Assembly: GCA_016278325.1 (NCBI GenBank)
Contig: JADQCB010000008.1
Coordinates: 83,772-147,771 of the forward strand
Direction: 5' to 3'
Source of the DNA: Actibacterium sp.
Lineage (GTDB): Bacteria; Pseudomonadota; Alphaproteobacteria; Rhodobacterales; Rhodobacteraceae
DNA length: 64,000 nt
Shown: positions 37,594 to 47,792 of the stretch, piece after piece
How positions within the stretch are numbered: position 1 is the first letter of the stretch
Layout: the number at the start of each line of letters is the position of its first letter
Translations under genes and position numbers: made by a program
Notes under the pieces: generated by a model
Told to the model about the DNA's origin: nothing
Database searches by the model: none
Seen by the model: only the letters and a program-made list of their open reading frames with translations

Positions 37594-38034
37594 TCAGGCC
37601 GCCGGCCGCGCCTTGAGAAGGTCGCGGATCTCGGCCAGCAACTGTTCCTGGCTCGGGCCTGTCGGGGCATCGACCGGGGCGGCCTCCTGCTTTCGTACGG
37701 CGGCATCCTTGATCTTGTTGACGTACCGCACCAGCAGGAACACCACGAAGGCGATAATCAGGAAATTGATCACCGCCATGATGAAGGCGCCATAGGCGAA
37801 TACCGCCGCGCCGGCATCGCGTGCCTCGGCCAGCGACGCATAAGGGCCATCGCCGCTGAGCACCACGAACATGTTGGAAAAATCGATCCCGCCGATGATC
37901 AGCCCGATGATCGGATTGATCAGATCGCTCACCAGCGAGCTGACGATCGCCGTGAAGGCCGCCCCGATTATGATACCGACGGCCATGTCCATGACATTGC
38001 CCTTGGCGATGAAAGTCCTGAATTCCTGAAACAT
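37594..38034 (-). CDS. mscL: large-conductance mechanosensitive channel
   Basis: A 146-residue MscL channel that opens under membrane tension to release solutes during osmotic downshock. The N-terminal [35 protein letters not shown] is diagnostic, with the second membrane helix at [19 protein letters not shown] and a cytoplasmic bundle tail. The length is typical. Convergent with ald and divergent from the GST gene. Confidence 0.95.
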   Translation of the reverse strand: MFQEFRTFIAKGNVMDMAVGIIIGAAFTAIVSSLVSDLINPIIGLIIGGIDFSNMFVVLSGDGPYASLAEARDAGAAVFAYGAFIMAVINFLIIAFVVFLLVRYVNKIKDAAVRKQEAAPVDAPTGPSQEQLLAEIRDLLKARPAA

Positions 38035-38159
38035 CCTGTCCTCGCATGAAAGGGGACGGAAATCGGCCCCGATTTCATCCTAGCATGTTTGTTTCTGCCT
38101 TCTGACAGGATTATACCGGTACCGGAACGGGCCGGACTGCGCCCGAAAACGGAGGCAGA

Positions 38160-38858
38160 ATGACCGATCTTGCAGATTTTCCGATCACCCGGCGCTGGCC
38201 GCCGAAAAATCCGGCGCATATCCAGTATTACGGCTGGACCACGCCCAACGGCCAGAAGGTTTCGATCGCGCTGGAGGAGTTGGCCCTGCCCTATGACGCG
38301 CATCCGGTCAGGTTGGGCGAGGACGATCAGCACAGCCCGGCCTTCCTGTCGTTGAACCCGAACAACAAGATCCCCGCGATCATCGACCCCGACGGGCCGG
38401 GCGGCCGGCCGCTTGCCCTGTTCGAAAGCGGCGCGATCCTGGTCTATCTGGCGGAAAAGACCGGCCGCCTGCTGCCGGCCGATCCGGCGGCTCGCTATGA
38501 CGTCCTGCAATGGCTGATGTGGCAGATGGGCGGCCTGGGGCCCATGTTCGGCCAGCTTGGCTGGTTTCGCGGCGCCGGAAAGGAGATCGAGGATCGACGC
38601 CCCGTCCAGCGATACGAGAAGGAAAGCGCGCGCCTGCTGCGGGTTCTGGATCAGCAGCTGGCCGATCGCAGCTGGATCTGCGGCGACTATTCCATTGCCG
38701 ATATCGCCACCGCGCCCTGGCTGCGCACGATGCGCGATTTCTACAAGGCCGGCGACGTGGTCGGCTGGGACAGCCTGGAAAACGTCCCGGCCTATCTCGA
38801 CCGCTTCCTGGCCCGCGACGCGGTGCGGCGCGGATTGCGGCAGCCGCCGACGGACTGA
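38160..38858 (+). CDS. glutathione S-transferase, YghU/YfcG-like
   Basis: A 232-residue protein of the nu-class GST group, which in E. coli acts as a disulfide-bond reductase or peroxidase with glutathione. It has the thioredoxin-like N-terminal domain with NGQKVSIALEELALPYDAHPV, the glutathione-binding NPNNKIPAIIDP and ALFESGAILVYLAEKTGRLLP, and a helical C-terminal domain with WICGDYSIADIATAPWL. GGAGG precedes the start. It converges with the ytoQ gene 5 bp away. Confidence 0.88.
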   Translation: MTDLADFPITRRWPPKNPAHIQYYGWTTPNGQKVSIALEELALPYDAHPVRLGEDDQHSPAFLSLNPNNKIPAIIDPDGPGGRPLALFESGAILVYLAEKTGRLLPADPAARYDVLQWLMWQMGGLGPMFGQLGWFRGAGKEIEDRRPVQRYEKESARLLRVLDQQLADRSWICGDYSIADIATAPWLRTMRDFYKAGDVVGWDSLENVPAYLDRFLARDAVRRGLRQPPTD

Positions 38859-38863
38859 GCCCG

Positions 38864-39313
38864 CTATCGCGGCAATTCGCCGGTCAGAACGTAACGCAGG
38901 ATGGCGACCACCTGCTGCGGTGTGCGGGCGACCGCCAGCGCCGCGGCATCCACCTCTTTCAGCGCATGGTCATGTTCGCCCGGTTGCAGCACGATCAGCG
39001 ATTTGCCAAGCGCCGCCGCCTGCCCCGCGTCAAAGGCCGCGTTCCATTGCTTGTATTTCTCGCCGAAGCGCACGACGACGACATCGGCATCGGCCAGCCC
39101 CTTGCGGGTGCGGATGGCATTGATCGCCGCGCCCTTTCGGTCGTGCCAGAACTTGTCATCCTCGGTCCCCAGGATCGCCACGCCGCAATCGTCGCTGGCG
39201 GCATGGTCGGTCACCGGGCCGTCGAATGCCACGTCCAGCCCGGCCGCGCCCTGCATGACCTGCGCGCGCCAATCGCTGTGAATCTCGCCTGACAGATAAA
39301 CCTTCAGAGTCAT
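38864..39313 (-). CDS. YtoQ-family protein
   Basis: A 149-residue protein of the YtoQ family (MTLKVYLSGEIHSDWR..., KGLADADVVVVRFGEKYKQWNAAFDAGQAAALGKSLIVLQ). The fold resembles nucleoside 2-deoxyribosyltransferases, but the biochemical role of YtoQ is not established. The start overlaps the stop of the phosphoribosyltransferase gene by 4 bp, suggesting a nucleotide-related function for the pair; that is inference. Confidence 0.85.
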   Translation of the reverse strand: MTLKVYLSGEIHSDWRAQVMQGAAGLDVAFDGPVTDHAASDDCGVAILGTEDDKFWHDRKGAAINAIRTRKGLADADVVVVRFGEKYKQWNAAFDAGQAAALGKSLIVLQPGEHDHALKEVDAAALAVARTPQQVVAILRYVLTGELPR

Positions 39314-39969
39314 TCGTCCTCCGCTTCGCTTCGCCCTGTTTCCGCGCGCATCGCCGCGGCGACCTCGGCATCGCTGACCTGATCGAACCGCGCATAATGC
39401 GCCCCCACCGCTTGAAACAGATGCGGCACCTCAAGGCAAATCAGCCGGTCCACCAGCGGCCGGATTTCGGCAATCGCGGCGCGCGGGGCGACCGGAACGG
39501 CCAGCCAGATCGCGCGCGGTGACCGCTGCCGCAGCGCCGTCAGCGCGGCCCGGACGGTGGCGCCGGTGGCGATCCCGTCATCGACCACGATCGCGGTGCG
39601 CCCCTCGACATCGACCGGCGCGCGCCCCTGGAGATAGGTCTTTCGCCGGGTTTCGATCTCGTCGAGCTTTTCGCGGATGGCATCGTCGAAATCGGCCTCG
39701 CTCTGGCCCAGCATTCGCAGCACGTCGCGGTTGAACACGACCTGATGTGCCGCCCCGTCGACCACCGCGCCCGCGGCCAGCTCGGGCTGGCCCGGCACAC
39801 CCAGCTTGCGCACCATCAGCAGATCGAGCGGCGCGTTCAGGCGCCGGGCGACGGGTTGCGCGACCGGGACCCCGCCGCGCGGCAACGCCAGCACCACCGG
39901 TGCATCGGGCGCCTCGGCGGCCACAGCCTCGGCCAGGGCGGCGCCGGCCTCGTCACGATCCTTGAACAT
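39310..39969 (-). CDS. phosphoribosyltransferase-family protein
   Basis: A 219-residue protein with a type I phosphoribosyltransferase fold. The PRPP-binding loop is RTAIVVDDGIATGATVRAAL, and the N-terminal segment is FKDRDEAGAALAEAVAAE...VVLALPRGGVPVAQPVARRL. This subgroup (long helical insert, EKLDEIETRRKTYL) is often annotated only as a predicted phosphoribosyltransferase, and the base substrate is unknown. It is translationally coupled to ytoQ. Confidence 0.85.
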   Translation of the reverse strand: MFKDRDEAGAALAEAVAAEAPDAPVVLALPRGGVPVAQPVARRLNAPLDLLMVRKLGVPGQPELAAGAVVDGAAHQVVFNRDVLRMLGQSEADFDDAIREKLDEIETRRKTYLQGRAPVDVEGRTAIVVDDGIATGATVRAALTALRQRSPRAIWLAVPVAPRAAIAEIRPLVDRLICLEVPHLFQAVGAHYARFDQVSDAEVAAAMRAETGRSEAEDE

Positions 39970-40050
39970 GGCAGCCTCGACAGCGCAATGCGACGATGCC
40001 AGAATGCCCGCCCGGACCCGCGCAATGCAAGCGCCAAGCGCGGGCGTGCA

Positions 40051-42450
40051 TCAGCGGCGCAGCGCGCCCCCCGTGGCCTTGCCGACCTTTTCCACGATGC
40101 GCGCGCCGACCGCTTCGATCTCTTTCTCGGTCAGGGTCTTTTCCCGCGGCTGCATCCGAACCGTGATCGCAAGCGATTTCTTGCCCGCGCCCAGGGTGCC
40201 GCCGACGAATTCATCGAAAACGCGCACTTCCTCGATCAGGGTCTTGTCGGCGCCGGCGGCGGCATTGACCAGGGCCTGCGCCTCGACATCGGCATCGACG
40301 ACAAAGGCGAAATCGCGCTCGACCGGTTGCAGGTCGCTCGCGGCCAGCGCCGGGCGGGTGGTGCTGCGGTTTCGCGGAAACGGAGGCTGGTCGAGATAGA
40401 TGGTGAAGCCCACGGCGGGGCCCGTCACCTCCAGCGCGCGCAGCACCCTTGGATGCAACTCGCCGAAAAACGCCATCACCTTTTTGGGCCCGAGGCAAAT
40501 GCGGCCCGACCGCCCCGGATGCCAGCAATCGGGCGCATCGCGCAGGATCTGCGCCCGCGACGGGGCGCCGATGGCGGCAAGCACGGCCTCGGCATCGGCC
40601 TTGGCATCATAGAGATCCACCGCCCGGCGCGCCCCATGCACGTCCTTCGGGCCGGTATGACCGACAAGCAGGCCCGAAGCCAGAAGATGCTGTTCATCGG
40701 GCTCGGCGCCGTGAAAGGCCGGGCCCAGCTCGAACAGCGCCAGATCGGCAAGCCCGCGCGCCTGGTTGCGCGCCGCCGCCTGCAACAGGCCGGGCAGCAG
40801 CGCCGGGCGCATATGGCTCATCTCCGACGAGATCGGGTTGTCCAGCATCGTGGCATCGTCGCCACCGCCGAACAGCCGGGCCGACGCCTGGTCGATGAAG
40901 GAATAGGTGACGCATTCGTTGTACCCAAGCGACGCGATGGTGCGCCGCGCCGTGGCCTCGCGGGTCTGCATCGGCGTCAGGATTCCCCGGGGCACGCCGA
41001 CATGGGTCCGCGGCAGGCGCTTTCCCTCCAGCCGGGTCAGCGAGGCGACGCGCGCCACTTCTTCCACCAGATCGGCCTCGCCCAGCACGTCGGGGCGCCA
41101 GGGCGGAACATGGGCCATATCGCCCTCCAGCCGGAACCCCAGGGCGGTCAGGGTGCGGCGCTGTTCATCGGCGGGAATGTCCATACCGACCAGCGACCTT
41201 ACCCGGGCCGGATCCAGCCGGTAGGCCCGCGAGGTATCGGGAATGCGCCCCGCCACCACGACCTCGGACGGCGTGCCGCCGCACAGGTCCAGGATCATCC
41301 TTGTGGCATGTTCGATTCCCTGCGGCGTCCATTCCGGGTCTATCCCGCGCTCGAACCGATAGCGCGCGTCGGAATTGATCTTCAACGCACGACCGGTCGC
41401 CGCCGTGCGGATCGGGTCGAAATAGGCGGCTTCCAGGAACACGTTCACGGTTTCGCCGGTGCAGCCCGTGTGAAGCCCGCCCATCACACCGGCCAGGCTC
41501 TCGACCCCGTTGCCGTCAGAGATCACGGTCATCCCGGGCTGCATCTCGTATTGCTTTTCATCCAGCGCCAGGAAGCTCTCGCCTCCCTCGGCCGCATGAA
41601 CCCGCAGCTGCCCCTTGACCTTGTCGGCATCGAAAACATGCAGCGGGCGGTTGCGGTCATAGGTGAAGAAATTGGTGATATCGACCAGCGCAGAGATCGG
41701 GCGCAAGCCGATCGCGCGCAGCCGATCCCGCAACCATTCCGGCGACGGCCCGTTCGTCACGCCCCGGATCACCCGGCCATAGAAGACCGGGCAGGCGCCC
41801 TTTTGCGTCTCCTTGTCGATCACCACATTGATCGGGCATTTGAACTGTCCCGGCACCGGATCGGCCTCGCGCGGCTTCAGTGTGCCCAGACCGCGCGCGG
41901 CCAGATCGCGCGCAATTCCACGCACGCCCAGCGCGTCGGGGCGGTTGGGGGTGATCGCGATCTCGATCACCGGATCCACCTTTGCCGGGTCATGTTCGGC
42001 CAGCCAGTCGACGAAGCGTTCGCCCACCTCGCCCGAGGAAAGTTCGATGATACCCTCATGCGCATCGCTGAGCTGCATCTCGCGCTCCGAACACATCATG
42101 CCGTGGCTTTCGACGCCGCGGATCTTGCCGACACCGATGGTGGTGTCGATGCCGGGCACATAGACGCCCGGATGGGCAATGACCACGGTAATGCCGGCCC
42201 GCGCGTTGGGCGCACCGCAAATGATCTGCTTTTCCCCCGCGTCGGTTTCCACCTGGCAGACCTTCAGCTTGTCCGCGTCGGGGTGTTTCTCGGCGGTCCT
42301 TACCTTGCCGATGGTGAAGTCCGCCAGCCGCGCGGCCGGGTTCTCGACGCCCTCGACCTCCAGCCCCAGATCGGTCAGGGCATAGGTGATTTCGTCGAGG
42401 CTTGCCTGCGTGTCCAGGTGGTCCTTCAACCAGGAAAGGGTGAATTTCAT
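40051..42450 (-). CDS. pheT: phenylalanine--tRNA ligase beta subunit
   Basis: A 799-residue PheT. It has an N-terminal tRNA-binding EMAP-II-like domain (about 40-150), B3/B4 and B5 domains in the middle and a C-terminal ferredoxin-like anticodon-binding domain (RSTTRPALAASDLQPVERDFAFVVD...). The start MKFTLSWLKDHLDTQASLDEI is the family standard, so ATG 42450 is chosen over 42498. The alpha subunit gene pheS is not downstream here, so the subunits are encoded apart or pheS lies outside the window. Confidence 0.96.
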   Translation of the reverse strand: MKFTLSWLKDHLDTQASLDEITYALTDLGLEVEGVENPAARLADFTIGKVRTAEKHPDADKLKVCQVETDAGEKQIICGAPNARAGITVVIAHPGVYVPGIDTTIGVGKIRGVESHGMMCSEREMQLSDAHEGIIELSSGEVGERFVDWLAEHDPAKVDPVIEIAITPNRPDALGVRGIARDLAARGLGTLKPREADPVPGQFKCPINVVIDKETQKGACPVFYGRVIRGVTNGPSPEWLRDRLRAIGLRPISALVDITNFFTYDRNRPLHVFDADKVKGQLRVHAAEGGESFLALDEKQYEMQPGMTVISDGNGVESLAGVMGGLHTGCTGETVNVFLEAAYFDPIRTAATGRALKINSDARYRFERGIDPEWTPQGIEHATRMILDLCGGTPSEVVVAGRIPDTSRAYRLDPARVRSLVGMDIPADEQRRTLTALGFRLEGDMAHVPPWRPDVLGEADLVEEVARVASLTRLEGKRLPRTHVGVPRGILTPMQTREATARRTIASLGYNECVTYSFIDQASARLFGGGDDATMLDNPISSEMSHMRPALLPGLLQAAARNQARGLADLALFELGPAFHGAEPDEQHLLASGLLVGHTGPKDVHGARRAVDLYDAKADAEAVLAAIGAPSRAQILRDAPDCWHPGRSGRICLGPKKVMAFFGELHPRVLRALEVTGPAVGFTIYLDQPPFPRNRSTTRPALAASDLQPVERDFAFVVDADVEAQALVNAAAGADKTLIEEVRVFDEFVGGTLGAGKKSLAITVRMQPREKTLTEKEIEAVGARIVEKVGKATGGALRR

Positions 42451-42556
42451 CGCGCGTCTACCTTGCGGCAATTTCGGATCGGCCTTCGCATAGCCCAAAG
42501 ACCGGCCGGGGGAAAGGGGCCGGGGCGAAACCCGGCGACAGGCCGGGGCACGCCAG

Positions 42557-43210
42557 TCAGGCGACCAGCAGGCGCAACCCCTGCGTGACGTCGGTGCGCA
42601 CCGCCAGGCGCAGCGCGGGCTCGTCCCCCGCGCGCAGGGCGGCCAGGATCATCCGGTGATGCTGCGGCGCCTCGGTGCGGCCGAGGCGCCCGTAGAGCGC
42701 GCGCATCGTCGGGCCCAGTTGCAGCCAGACCGTCTCGGCCATGGCCAGCATCGCCGGCGCCTGGGCGCGCAGGTAAAGGGTCCGGTGAAACTCCAGGTTG
42801 GTGCGGATATATCCCACCGCGTCCTTGCGGGCCACGACCTCGGCAATGGCGGAATTGATCGTCTGCAACCGTTCGATCAGGGCCAGGTGGGCGCGCGGCA
42901 GGGCCCGCGCCGCCAGTTCGGGTTCGAGCAGGGCGCGCAGCGCGGCCAGCTCCTCGATCCTCTCGTTCGACAATTCGGGCGTGGTCACCCGCCCCGAGGA
43001 GGACAGCGAAAGCGCGCCCTCGGCCACCAGCCGGCGCATCGCTTCGCGCGCGGGGGTCATCGACACCCCGAACTGCCGGCCGATTCCGCGCAGCGTCATC
43101 GACGCGCCCGGCGTCAGCTCGCCATGCATGATGCGGCCTCGCAGGGTGCGATAGATGCGGTCATGCGCAGCGGTGCCGCTGTCGGCGGAACGAGGGGGCT
43201 GGATCAGCAT
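42557..43210 (-). CDS. GntR-family regulator with FCD ligand domain
   Basis: A 217-residue GntR/FadR-subfamily regulator. It has an N-terminal winged helix (HDRIYRTLRGRIMHGELTPGASMTLRGIGRQFGVSMTPAREAMRRL) and a C-terminal all-helical FCD domain with the metal-ligand pattern (RTNLEFHRTLY, HHRMILAAL). FCD regulators respond to small carboxylic acids. I place the start at the ATG at 43210, because the ATG at 43219 lies inside a perfect palindrome that looks like an operator; neither has a strong ribosome binding site. The target genes are not evident; autoregulation is likely. Confidence 0.85.
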   Translation of the reverse strand: MLIQPPRSADSGTAAHDRIYRTLRGRIMHGELTPGASMTLRGIGRQFGVSMTPAREAMRRLVAEGALSLSSSGRVTTPELSNERIEELAALRALLEPELAARALPRAHLALIERLQTINSAIAEVVARKDAVGYIRTNLEFHRTLYLRAQAPAMLAMAETVWLQLGPTMRALYGRLGRTEAPQHHRMILAALRAGDEPALRLAVRTDVTQGLRLLVA

Positions 43211-43213
43211 GCG

Positions 43214-43233
43214 GCCCATGTGATCACATGGGC
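43214..43233. promoter_or_regulatory. perfect 20-bp palindrome at the gntR start
   Basis: The sequence GCCCATGTGATCACATGGGC is a perfect 20-bp palindrome, ending 4 bp upstream of the chosen gntR start. Its core TGTGATCACA fits the GntR-family operator pattern of GT and AC separated by a few bases. An autoregulatory operator is the simplest reading. Confidence 0.6.
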
Positions 43234-43241
43234 TTTCCCTG

Positions 43242-43949
43242 TCAATCCGGGAAACGATAGCGGTGCAGCGTGACACCGTCGCGGCGCAGCCAGGCGCGCG
43301 GGCCGTCATGGCCCGGGCAAAGCCGCGCGACCAGCGCCCAGAAAGCCGGTGAATGGTTCATCTGTTCGAGATGTGCGACCTCATGCGCGGCGACATAGTC
43401 CAGCACCGCGGCCGGCGCCATCACCAGCCGCCAGGAATACATCAGGTTCCCGGCGGCCGAGCACGATCCCCAGCGCGAGCGGGTATCGCGCAGCGTCAGG
43501 CCCCGGTATTCGCGCCCCAGCGCCGCCGCGTGCCGGTCGGAGGCCGCCGCCAGCCGGTCGCGTGCCACCTGTTTCAGGAAGGCCCGCACCCGCCGCCCCG
43601 CCGCCGCGGGATCGCCCGGCACCAGCAACTGCCCGCCCTCGATCCGCGGATGCCGGCCGCCGGCGGCGCGAACGGGCATCGCGCGGCCTTCGACCGGTAT
43701 CGTCGCGCCATGGCCCACCACCACCGCCTCGGGGCGGGCCCGCAGGTGAGCGAGGATCCAGCTTTCGCGGTCGTGCAGAAAGGCCAGCCCCTCGTTCAGC
43801 GGGGCGCGCACCGGCAGGGTCAGCGTCACCTTGCCGTCAAGTTGCGAAATCCGCAGCGAATACCGCCGGGCCCGCGCCGAGCGGCGCAACGCCACCGTGA
43901 TTTCCGGGGCGCCGGGCAATCTGGTTGCGGACGGTGTGTCGTGGCTCAT
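43242..43949 (-). CDS. YgjP-like M48-type metallopeptidase (DUF45)
   Basis: A 235-residue protein of the YgjP/DUF45 family. The zinc motif HExxH is in AAHEVAHLEQMNHSPAFW, with the third ligand region following, and the conserved SRWGSCSAAGNLMYSWRLVMAP segment is present. Its substrates are not known. The ATG at 43949 is chosen because the longer open frame carries unrelated Arg/Leu-rich sequence. Its stop is 31 bp upstream of the GntR start, so read-through into that gene is possible. Confidence 0.85.
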   Translation of the reverse strand: MSHDTPSATRLPGAPEITVALRRSARARRYSLRISQLDGKVTLTLPVRAPLNEGLAFLHDRESWILAHLRARPEAVVVGHGATIPVEGRAMPVRAAGGRHPRIEGGQLLVPGDPAAAGRRVRAFLKQVARDRLAAASDRHAAALGREYRGLTLRDTRSRWGSCSAAGNLMYSWRLVMAPAAVLDYVAAHEVAHLEQMNHSPAFWALVARLCPGHDGPRAWLRRDGVTLHRYRFPD

Positions 43950-44096
43950 CGGATGCACCCTAGCAGCGGAAAACGACCGGCGCAGCCGCAAATCGCACCC
44001 TTCCGCAACCTGTCGGGAAAAGGGCTTTGACAGCCCCATGGACTTGTGGCAGTTGGCTGCGACTCTGAACCGCCAATGACGATCGAGGGAATTCCC

Positions 44097-44435
44097 ATGC
44101 CCAAGGAAGAATGGGGCGTCAAGCGCGTCTGCCCGAATTGTTCGACCCGCTTTTACGACCTTCAACGCGACCCGATGACCTGCCCCTCTTGCGGGCACAG
44201 CTTTTCGCTCGAAAATCTGGCCAGCGGCAAGGGCCGGACGCTCGTCGCCGACAAGTCCGACGCCGAAAGCAAGACCAGCGACGCCAAGAAACCGGCCGAT
44301 GACGCCGAGGTGGTGCTGGACGAAGAGGATACCGATGTCGATCTCGGCGACGACGTGCTGGAAGATGACGACGATGACGACAACGTGTCGCTCGACGACA
44401 TCGCCGACGTGGCCTCCGAGGATGACGATAGCTGA
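44097..44435 (+). CDS. TIGR02300 (FYDLN acid) family protein
   Basis: A 112-residue protein of the alphaproteobacterial TIGR02300 family. The N-terminal part is a small zinc-ribbon-like module, with CPNCSTRFYDLQRDPMTCPSCG; the C-terminal half is a very acidic Asp/Glu run. The function is unknown. The ATG at 44097 has GAGGGA upstream, while the ATG at 44076 has none. tRNA-Ala follows 87 bp downstream. Confidence 0.88.
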   Translation: MPKEEWGVKRVCPNCSTRFYDLQRDPMTCPSCGHSFSLENLASGKGRTLVADKSDAESKTSDAKKPADDAEVVLDEEDTDVDLGDDVLEDDDDDDNVSLDDIADVASEDDDS

Positions 44436-44492
44436 CCGTCGGGGGCGGGATTTTTCGCTTGATCTCCGCCCGGCGATTCCCTAGAGACACGC

Positions 44493-44514
44493 GGGCAGGC
44501 CGATGGGCCTGCCC
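44493..44514 (+). terminator. hairpin between TIGR02300 gene and tRNA-Ala
   Basis: A perfect 9-bp stem, GGGCAGGCC with GGCCTGCCC, and a 4-base loop lie 58 bp after the stop codon and 9 bp before the tRNA. No T-run follows, so it may be a weak terminator or an RNA processing structure. Confidence 0.4.
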
Positions 44515-44522
44515 TGTCGGTC

Positions 44523-44598
<76 letters not shown>

Positions 44599-44784
44599 GA
44601 CCGCAGAATTTCCCTGAAATATTGACACGCTGCCGCAACGAACGGGTGATCCCCGGACGCGACAGCCATGGCCGCGGATCGCAATCGCCCTGCGGAAGCC
44701 GGCGGCAGTCCTGCGCGGTCGGACCGCACCGGTCGGGGCCCGGGCCGGCCTGCCGACGGCTTGCCGCGCCGCGCGGGGAAAGGC

Positions 44785-46503
44785 TCAGCTCCGCAGGCCG
44801 GCGAAACGGGCCTGCCAGGCTTCGCGCTCGTCGTCGGTGATCTTGCGGAACAGAACCTCCGGCACAACGAAAGCGTGGCCGGCGGGCAGCGTGGAAAGCG
44901 CATCGGGCAAGGCGCCCGGCCAGCGCCAGTCGTCGCAGTTCAGGCTTTCCATCATCGCCGCGCTGGCATCGGGAATGAAGGGCTGCGACAGCACCGCGTA
45001 AAGCCGGATCAGGTTGAGCGAGAGCCGGATGATCGCCGCCGCGCCCGCCGGGTCGGTCTTGAACACGGCCCAGGGCGCCGCCGCCTGCAGGTATTCGTTG
45101 CCCTCGGCCCAGATCGCGCGCAATTCGTAGGCGGCCTTGCGGATCTCCATCGCTTCCATATGCGCCTCGTAGGCGCGCAGGCGCGGCGTCAATGCGGCCA
45201 GCAGCGCCTCTTCCGCCGGGCCGAAATCGCCGCCTTCGGGCACCGCCTCTCCGAAACGGGCGCGGCCGAACTTGGTCACGCGGGAGACGAAATTGCCCAG
45301 CACATCGGCCAGGTCCTTGTTCACGCTGGCCTGGAAATTTTCCCAGGTGAATTCCGAATCCGAATTTTCGGGCGCGTGGCTCAGCAGCCACCAGCGCCAG
45401 TAATCGGCCGGCAGGATCTCCAGCGCCTGGTCCATGAATACGCCCCGGCCCTGGCTGGTCGAGAACTGGCCGCCATCATAATTGAGATAGTTGAAGGACT
45501 TGATGTAATCGACCAGCTTCCACGGTTCGCGTGAGCCCATCAGCGTGGCGGGGAAGGAAAGCGTGTGGAACGGCACGTTGTCCTTGCCCATGAATTGCAC
45601 ATATCGAACATCCGCCGCCCCTTCGTCGGTGCGCCACCAGCGTCGCCAGGCGGCCTCGTCCAGGCCATGCGCGTCGGCCCATTCGGCGGTGGCACCGATA
45701 TACTCGATGGGCGCGTCGAACCAGACGTAAAAGACCTTGCCTTCCATGCCCGGCCAGGGGGCATCGCCTTTTTTCACCGGCACCCCCCAGCTGAGGTCAC
45801 GGGTGATGCCGCGATCCTGCAACCCGTCGCCGTCATGCAGCCATTTCTTGGCGATCGAGGTGGTCAGCACCGGCCAGTCCTGCTGCGAGTCGATCCATGC
45901 GTCGATCTCGTCTTTCAGAAGCGACTGGCGCAGATACAGGTGTCGCGTCTCGCGCACTTCCAGCTCGGTCGAGCCCGAGATCGCGCTGCGCGGATCGATC
46001 AGATCCGTCGGGTCGAGCTGCTTGGTGCAGTTCTCGCACTGGTCGCCGCGCGCCCGGTCATAGCCGCAGTTCGGGCAGGTGCCCTCGATATAGCGGTCGG
46101 GAAGGAAACGGCCGTCGGCCCGGGAATAGACCTGCCGCTCGGTCACTTCCTCGATGAAGCCGTTCTCGGCCAGTTTCTCGGCGAAATGCTGCGTCAGACG
46201 CTTGTTGCGTTCGGAGGACGAGCGGCCGTAATGGTCGAAGGAGAGGCGGAAGCCATGCGCCAGCTCGGCCTGCACCCGGTGCATCCGTTCGCAGTAGGCC
46301 GCGACATCCTCGCCGGTCTTGGCGGCGGCCAGCTCGGCCGGGGTGCCATGCTCGTCGGTGGCGCAGATGAACATGACCTCATGACCACGGGCCCGGCAGA
46401 AACGGGCGAAAAGATCGGCGGGAAGCTGGCTGCCCACCAGGTTTCCAAGATGCTTGATGCCGTTGATATAGGGCAGCGCCGAGGTAATCAGGATGCGGGA
46501 CAT
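44785..46503 (-). CDS. metG: methionine--tRNA ligase
   Basis: A 572-residue MetRS. The HIGH-like motif is in [15 protein letters not shown], a zinc knuckle is [17 protein letters not shown], and the KMSKS-type loop reads [13 protein letters not shown]. This FSTS form belongs to the archaeal-like MetRS type; the first lysine is Gln here, a small departure from KFSTS. The C-terminal anticodon-binding helices are present and there is no extra dimerisation domain. The start [12 protein letters not shown] at 46503 is chosen over 46524. Confidence 0.93.
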   Translation of the reverse strand: MSRILITSALPYINGIKHLGNLVGSQLPADLFARFCRARGHEVMFICATDEHGTPAELAAAKTGEDVAAYCERMHRVQAELAHGFRLSFDHYGRSSSERNKRLTQHFAEKLAENGFIEEVTERQVYSRADGRFLPDRYIEGTCPNCGYDRARGDQCENCTKQLDPTDLIDPRSAISGSTELEVRETRHLYLRQSLLKDEIDAWIDSQQDWPVLTTSIAKKWLHDGDGLQDRGITRDLSWGVPVKKGDAPWPGMEGKVFYVWFDAPIEYIGATAEWADAHGLDEAAWRRWWRTDEGAADVRYVQFMGKDNVPFHTLSFPATLMGSREPWKLVDYIKSFNYLNYDGGQFSTSQGRGVFMDQALEILPADYWRWWLLSHAPENSDSEFTWENFQASVNKDLADVLGNFVSRVTKFGRARFGEAVPEGGDFGPAEEALLAALTPRLRAYEAHMEAMEIRKAAYELRAIWAEGNEYLQAAAPWAVFKTDPAGAAAIIRLSLNLIRLYAVLSQPFIPDASAAMMESLNCDDWRWPGALPDALSTLPAGHAFVVPEVLFRKITDDEREAWQARFAGLRS

Positions 46504-46558
46504 GAGCGGGCCTTTGTCTGTCATTCGCGCCCCGTTTAACGCAGCCCCCCGGCAATGG

Positions 46559-47782
46559 CTAGCGGCTGTCGCGGCTGCCTTTCAACAGCCGCCCGATGGT
46601 AAACGTGGTGCGCGGCACCCAGACATAGGGGGTGCGGCTGGACGCGGGGCCGCGGATCCGCATCCGGGTGATTCCGAACACTACCAGCACCGCGTGCCCG
46701 GCCCCGATCAGCACGAACAATGCCGACGGGCCGATCCAGGCAATCAGGCTCGAAGCCAGCACCGGCGAGGCGATGGCGCCGACCGCGAACAGGAACATCA
46801 GCGCGGCCGACAGTTCCACCCGTTCGTGGCTGGCGGCGAAATCATGCGCATGCGCGGCCGAGACCGAATAGATCGGAAAGGTGGTCACGCCGAACAGAAC
46901 GGCGCTTGCAAGCACGGCGCCCGCCCCGGCGTCATTGGCCGAGATCGTGACCGCGCAGGACAGGATCGCCGCCACCGACAGCCCGATCAGCACCCAGCGC
47001 CGGTCCAGCTTGTCGGCCAGCCAGCCCACCGGGAACTGCGCCAGCGCCCCGCCGGCGACGAAGGCGGCCAGGAACAGGCCGATCTGGTCGGCCCGCAGCC
47101 CGACCTGCTGGCCATAGACCGGCCCGACCATCCGGAACGCGGCCGATGACAGGCCCGCCACCATGACACCCGCCGCGGCCAGCGGCGAGCGGGCGACGGC
47201 AAGCCACGGGCGCAGGCGCGGCGCGGCGGGGGTTTCGGGCTGGCTGGCCGTGCTCAGCGTCAGGGGCAGCAGCGCGGCGCAGCAGATCAGCGCCAGCAGG
47301 TTGTAAGAGACATAGCTGGCCGGGGCGAGGATGCCGATCATCATCTGCGCGACCAGCGAGGCGCCCATGTCCACCACCCGGTAGATACCCATGGCACGGC
47401 CACGCGTCTGGTTCGTCACCTTCGCCTGGAGCCAGGCCTCGATCACCGTGTAGCACCCCGCCACGCTGAGCCCCGAGGCCACGCGCATCAACGACCAGGC
47501 CAGCGGATCGACCACCATCATATGCGCCAGCAGGCCGATTGCGCCGGTCGCCGTGAAAGCGGCAAAGGCGCGCGAATGGCCGACCGAGCCCATCAGGCGG
47601 GGCGCCCACCAGCAGCCGATGAAGAAGCCGACGTAATGGGCCGAGCCCAGCAGCCCGACCTCGGCGGTCGTGAATCCCAGCGCCAGCCCCGAAAGCACGT
47701 CCAGCGGCCCGACGCCGCCATTGGAAAGTTGCAGCAGGACCACCGACAGGAACAGCGCGGCGAGGGAAACGAGCAGTCGCAT
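46559..47782 (-). CDS. MFS transporter
   Basis: A 407-residue major facilitator with about 12 helices, of the YcaD/UMF-like group. It shows [23 protein letters not shown], a motif-A-like loop, and a second-half repeat [19 protein letters not shown]. The substrate is unknown. The ATG at 47782 begins the first helix ([18 protein letters not shown]). It starts only 10 bp after the imuA stop, so it may be carried along with SOS-controlled transcription. Confidence 0.85.
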   Translation of the reverse strand: MRLLVSLAALFLSVVLLQLSNGGVGPLDVLSGLALGFTTAEVGLLGSAHYVGFFIGCWWAPRLMGSVGHSRAFAAFTATGAIGLLAHMMVVDPLAWSLMRVASGLSVAGCYTVIEAWLQAKVTNQTRGRAMGIYRVVDMGASLVAQMMIGILAPASYVSYNLLALICCAALLPLTLSTASQPETPAAPRLRPWLAVARSPLAAAGVMVAGLSSAAFRMVGPVYGQQVGLRADQIGLFLAAFVAGGALAQFPVGWLADKLDRRWVLIGLSVAAILSCAVTISANDAGAGAVLASAVLFGVTTFPIYSVSAAHAHDFAASHERVELSAALMFLFAVGAIASPVLASSLIAWIGPSALFVLIGAGHAVLVVFGITRMRIRGPASSRTPYVWVPRTTFTIGRLLKGSRDSR

Positions 47783-47792
47783 AAGCGCCTTG

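Noticed and set aside
44785..46503. Suspected inactive metG because KMSKS is not seen
   Set aside because: The FSTS loop is the form used by the archaeal-like MetRS type; only the leading Lys-to-Gln change is slightly unusual.
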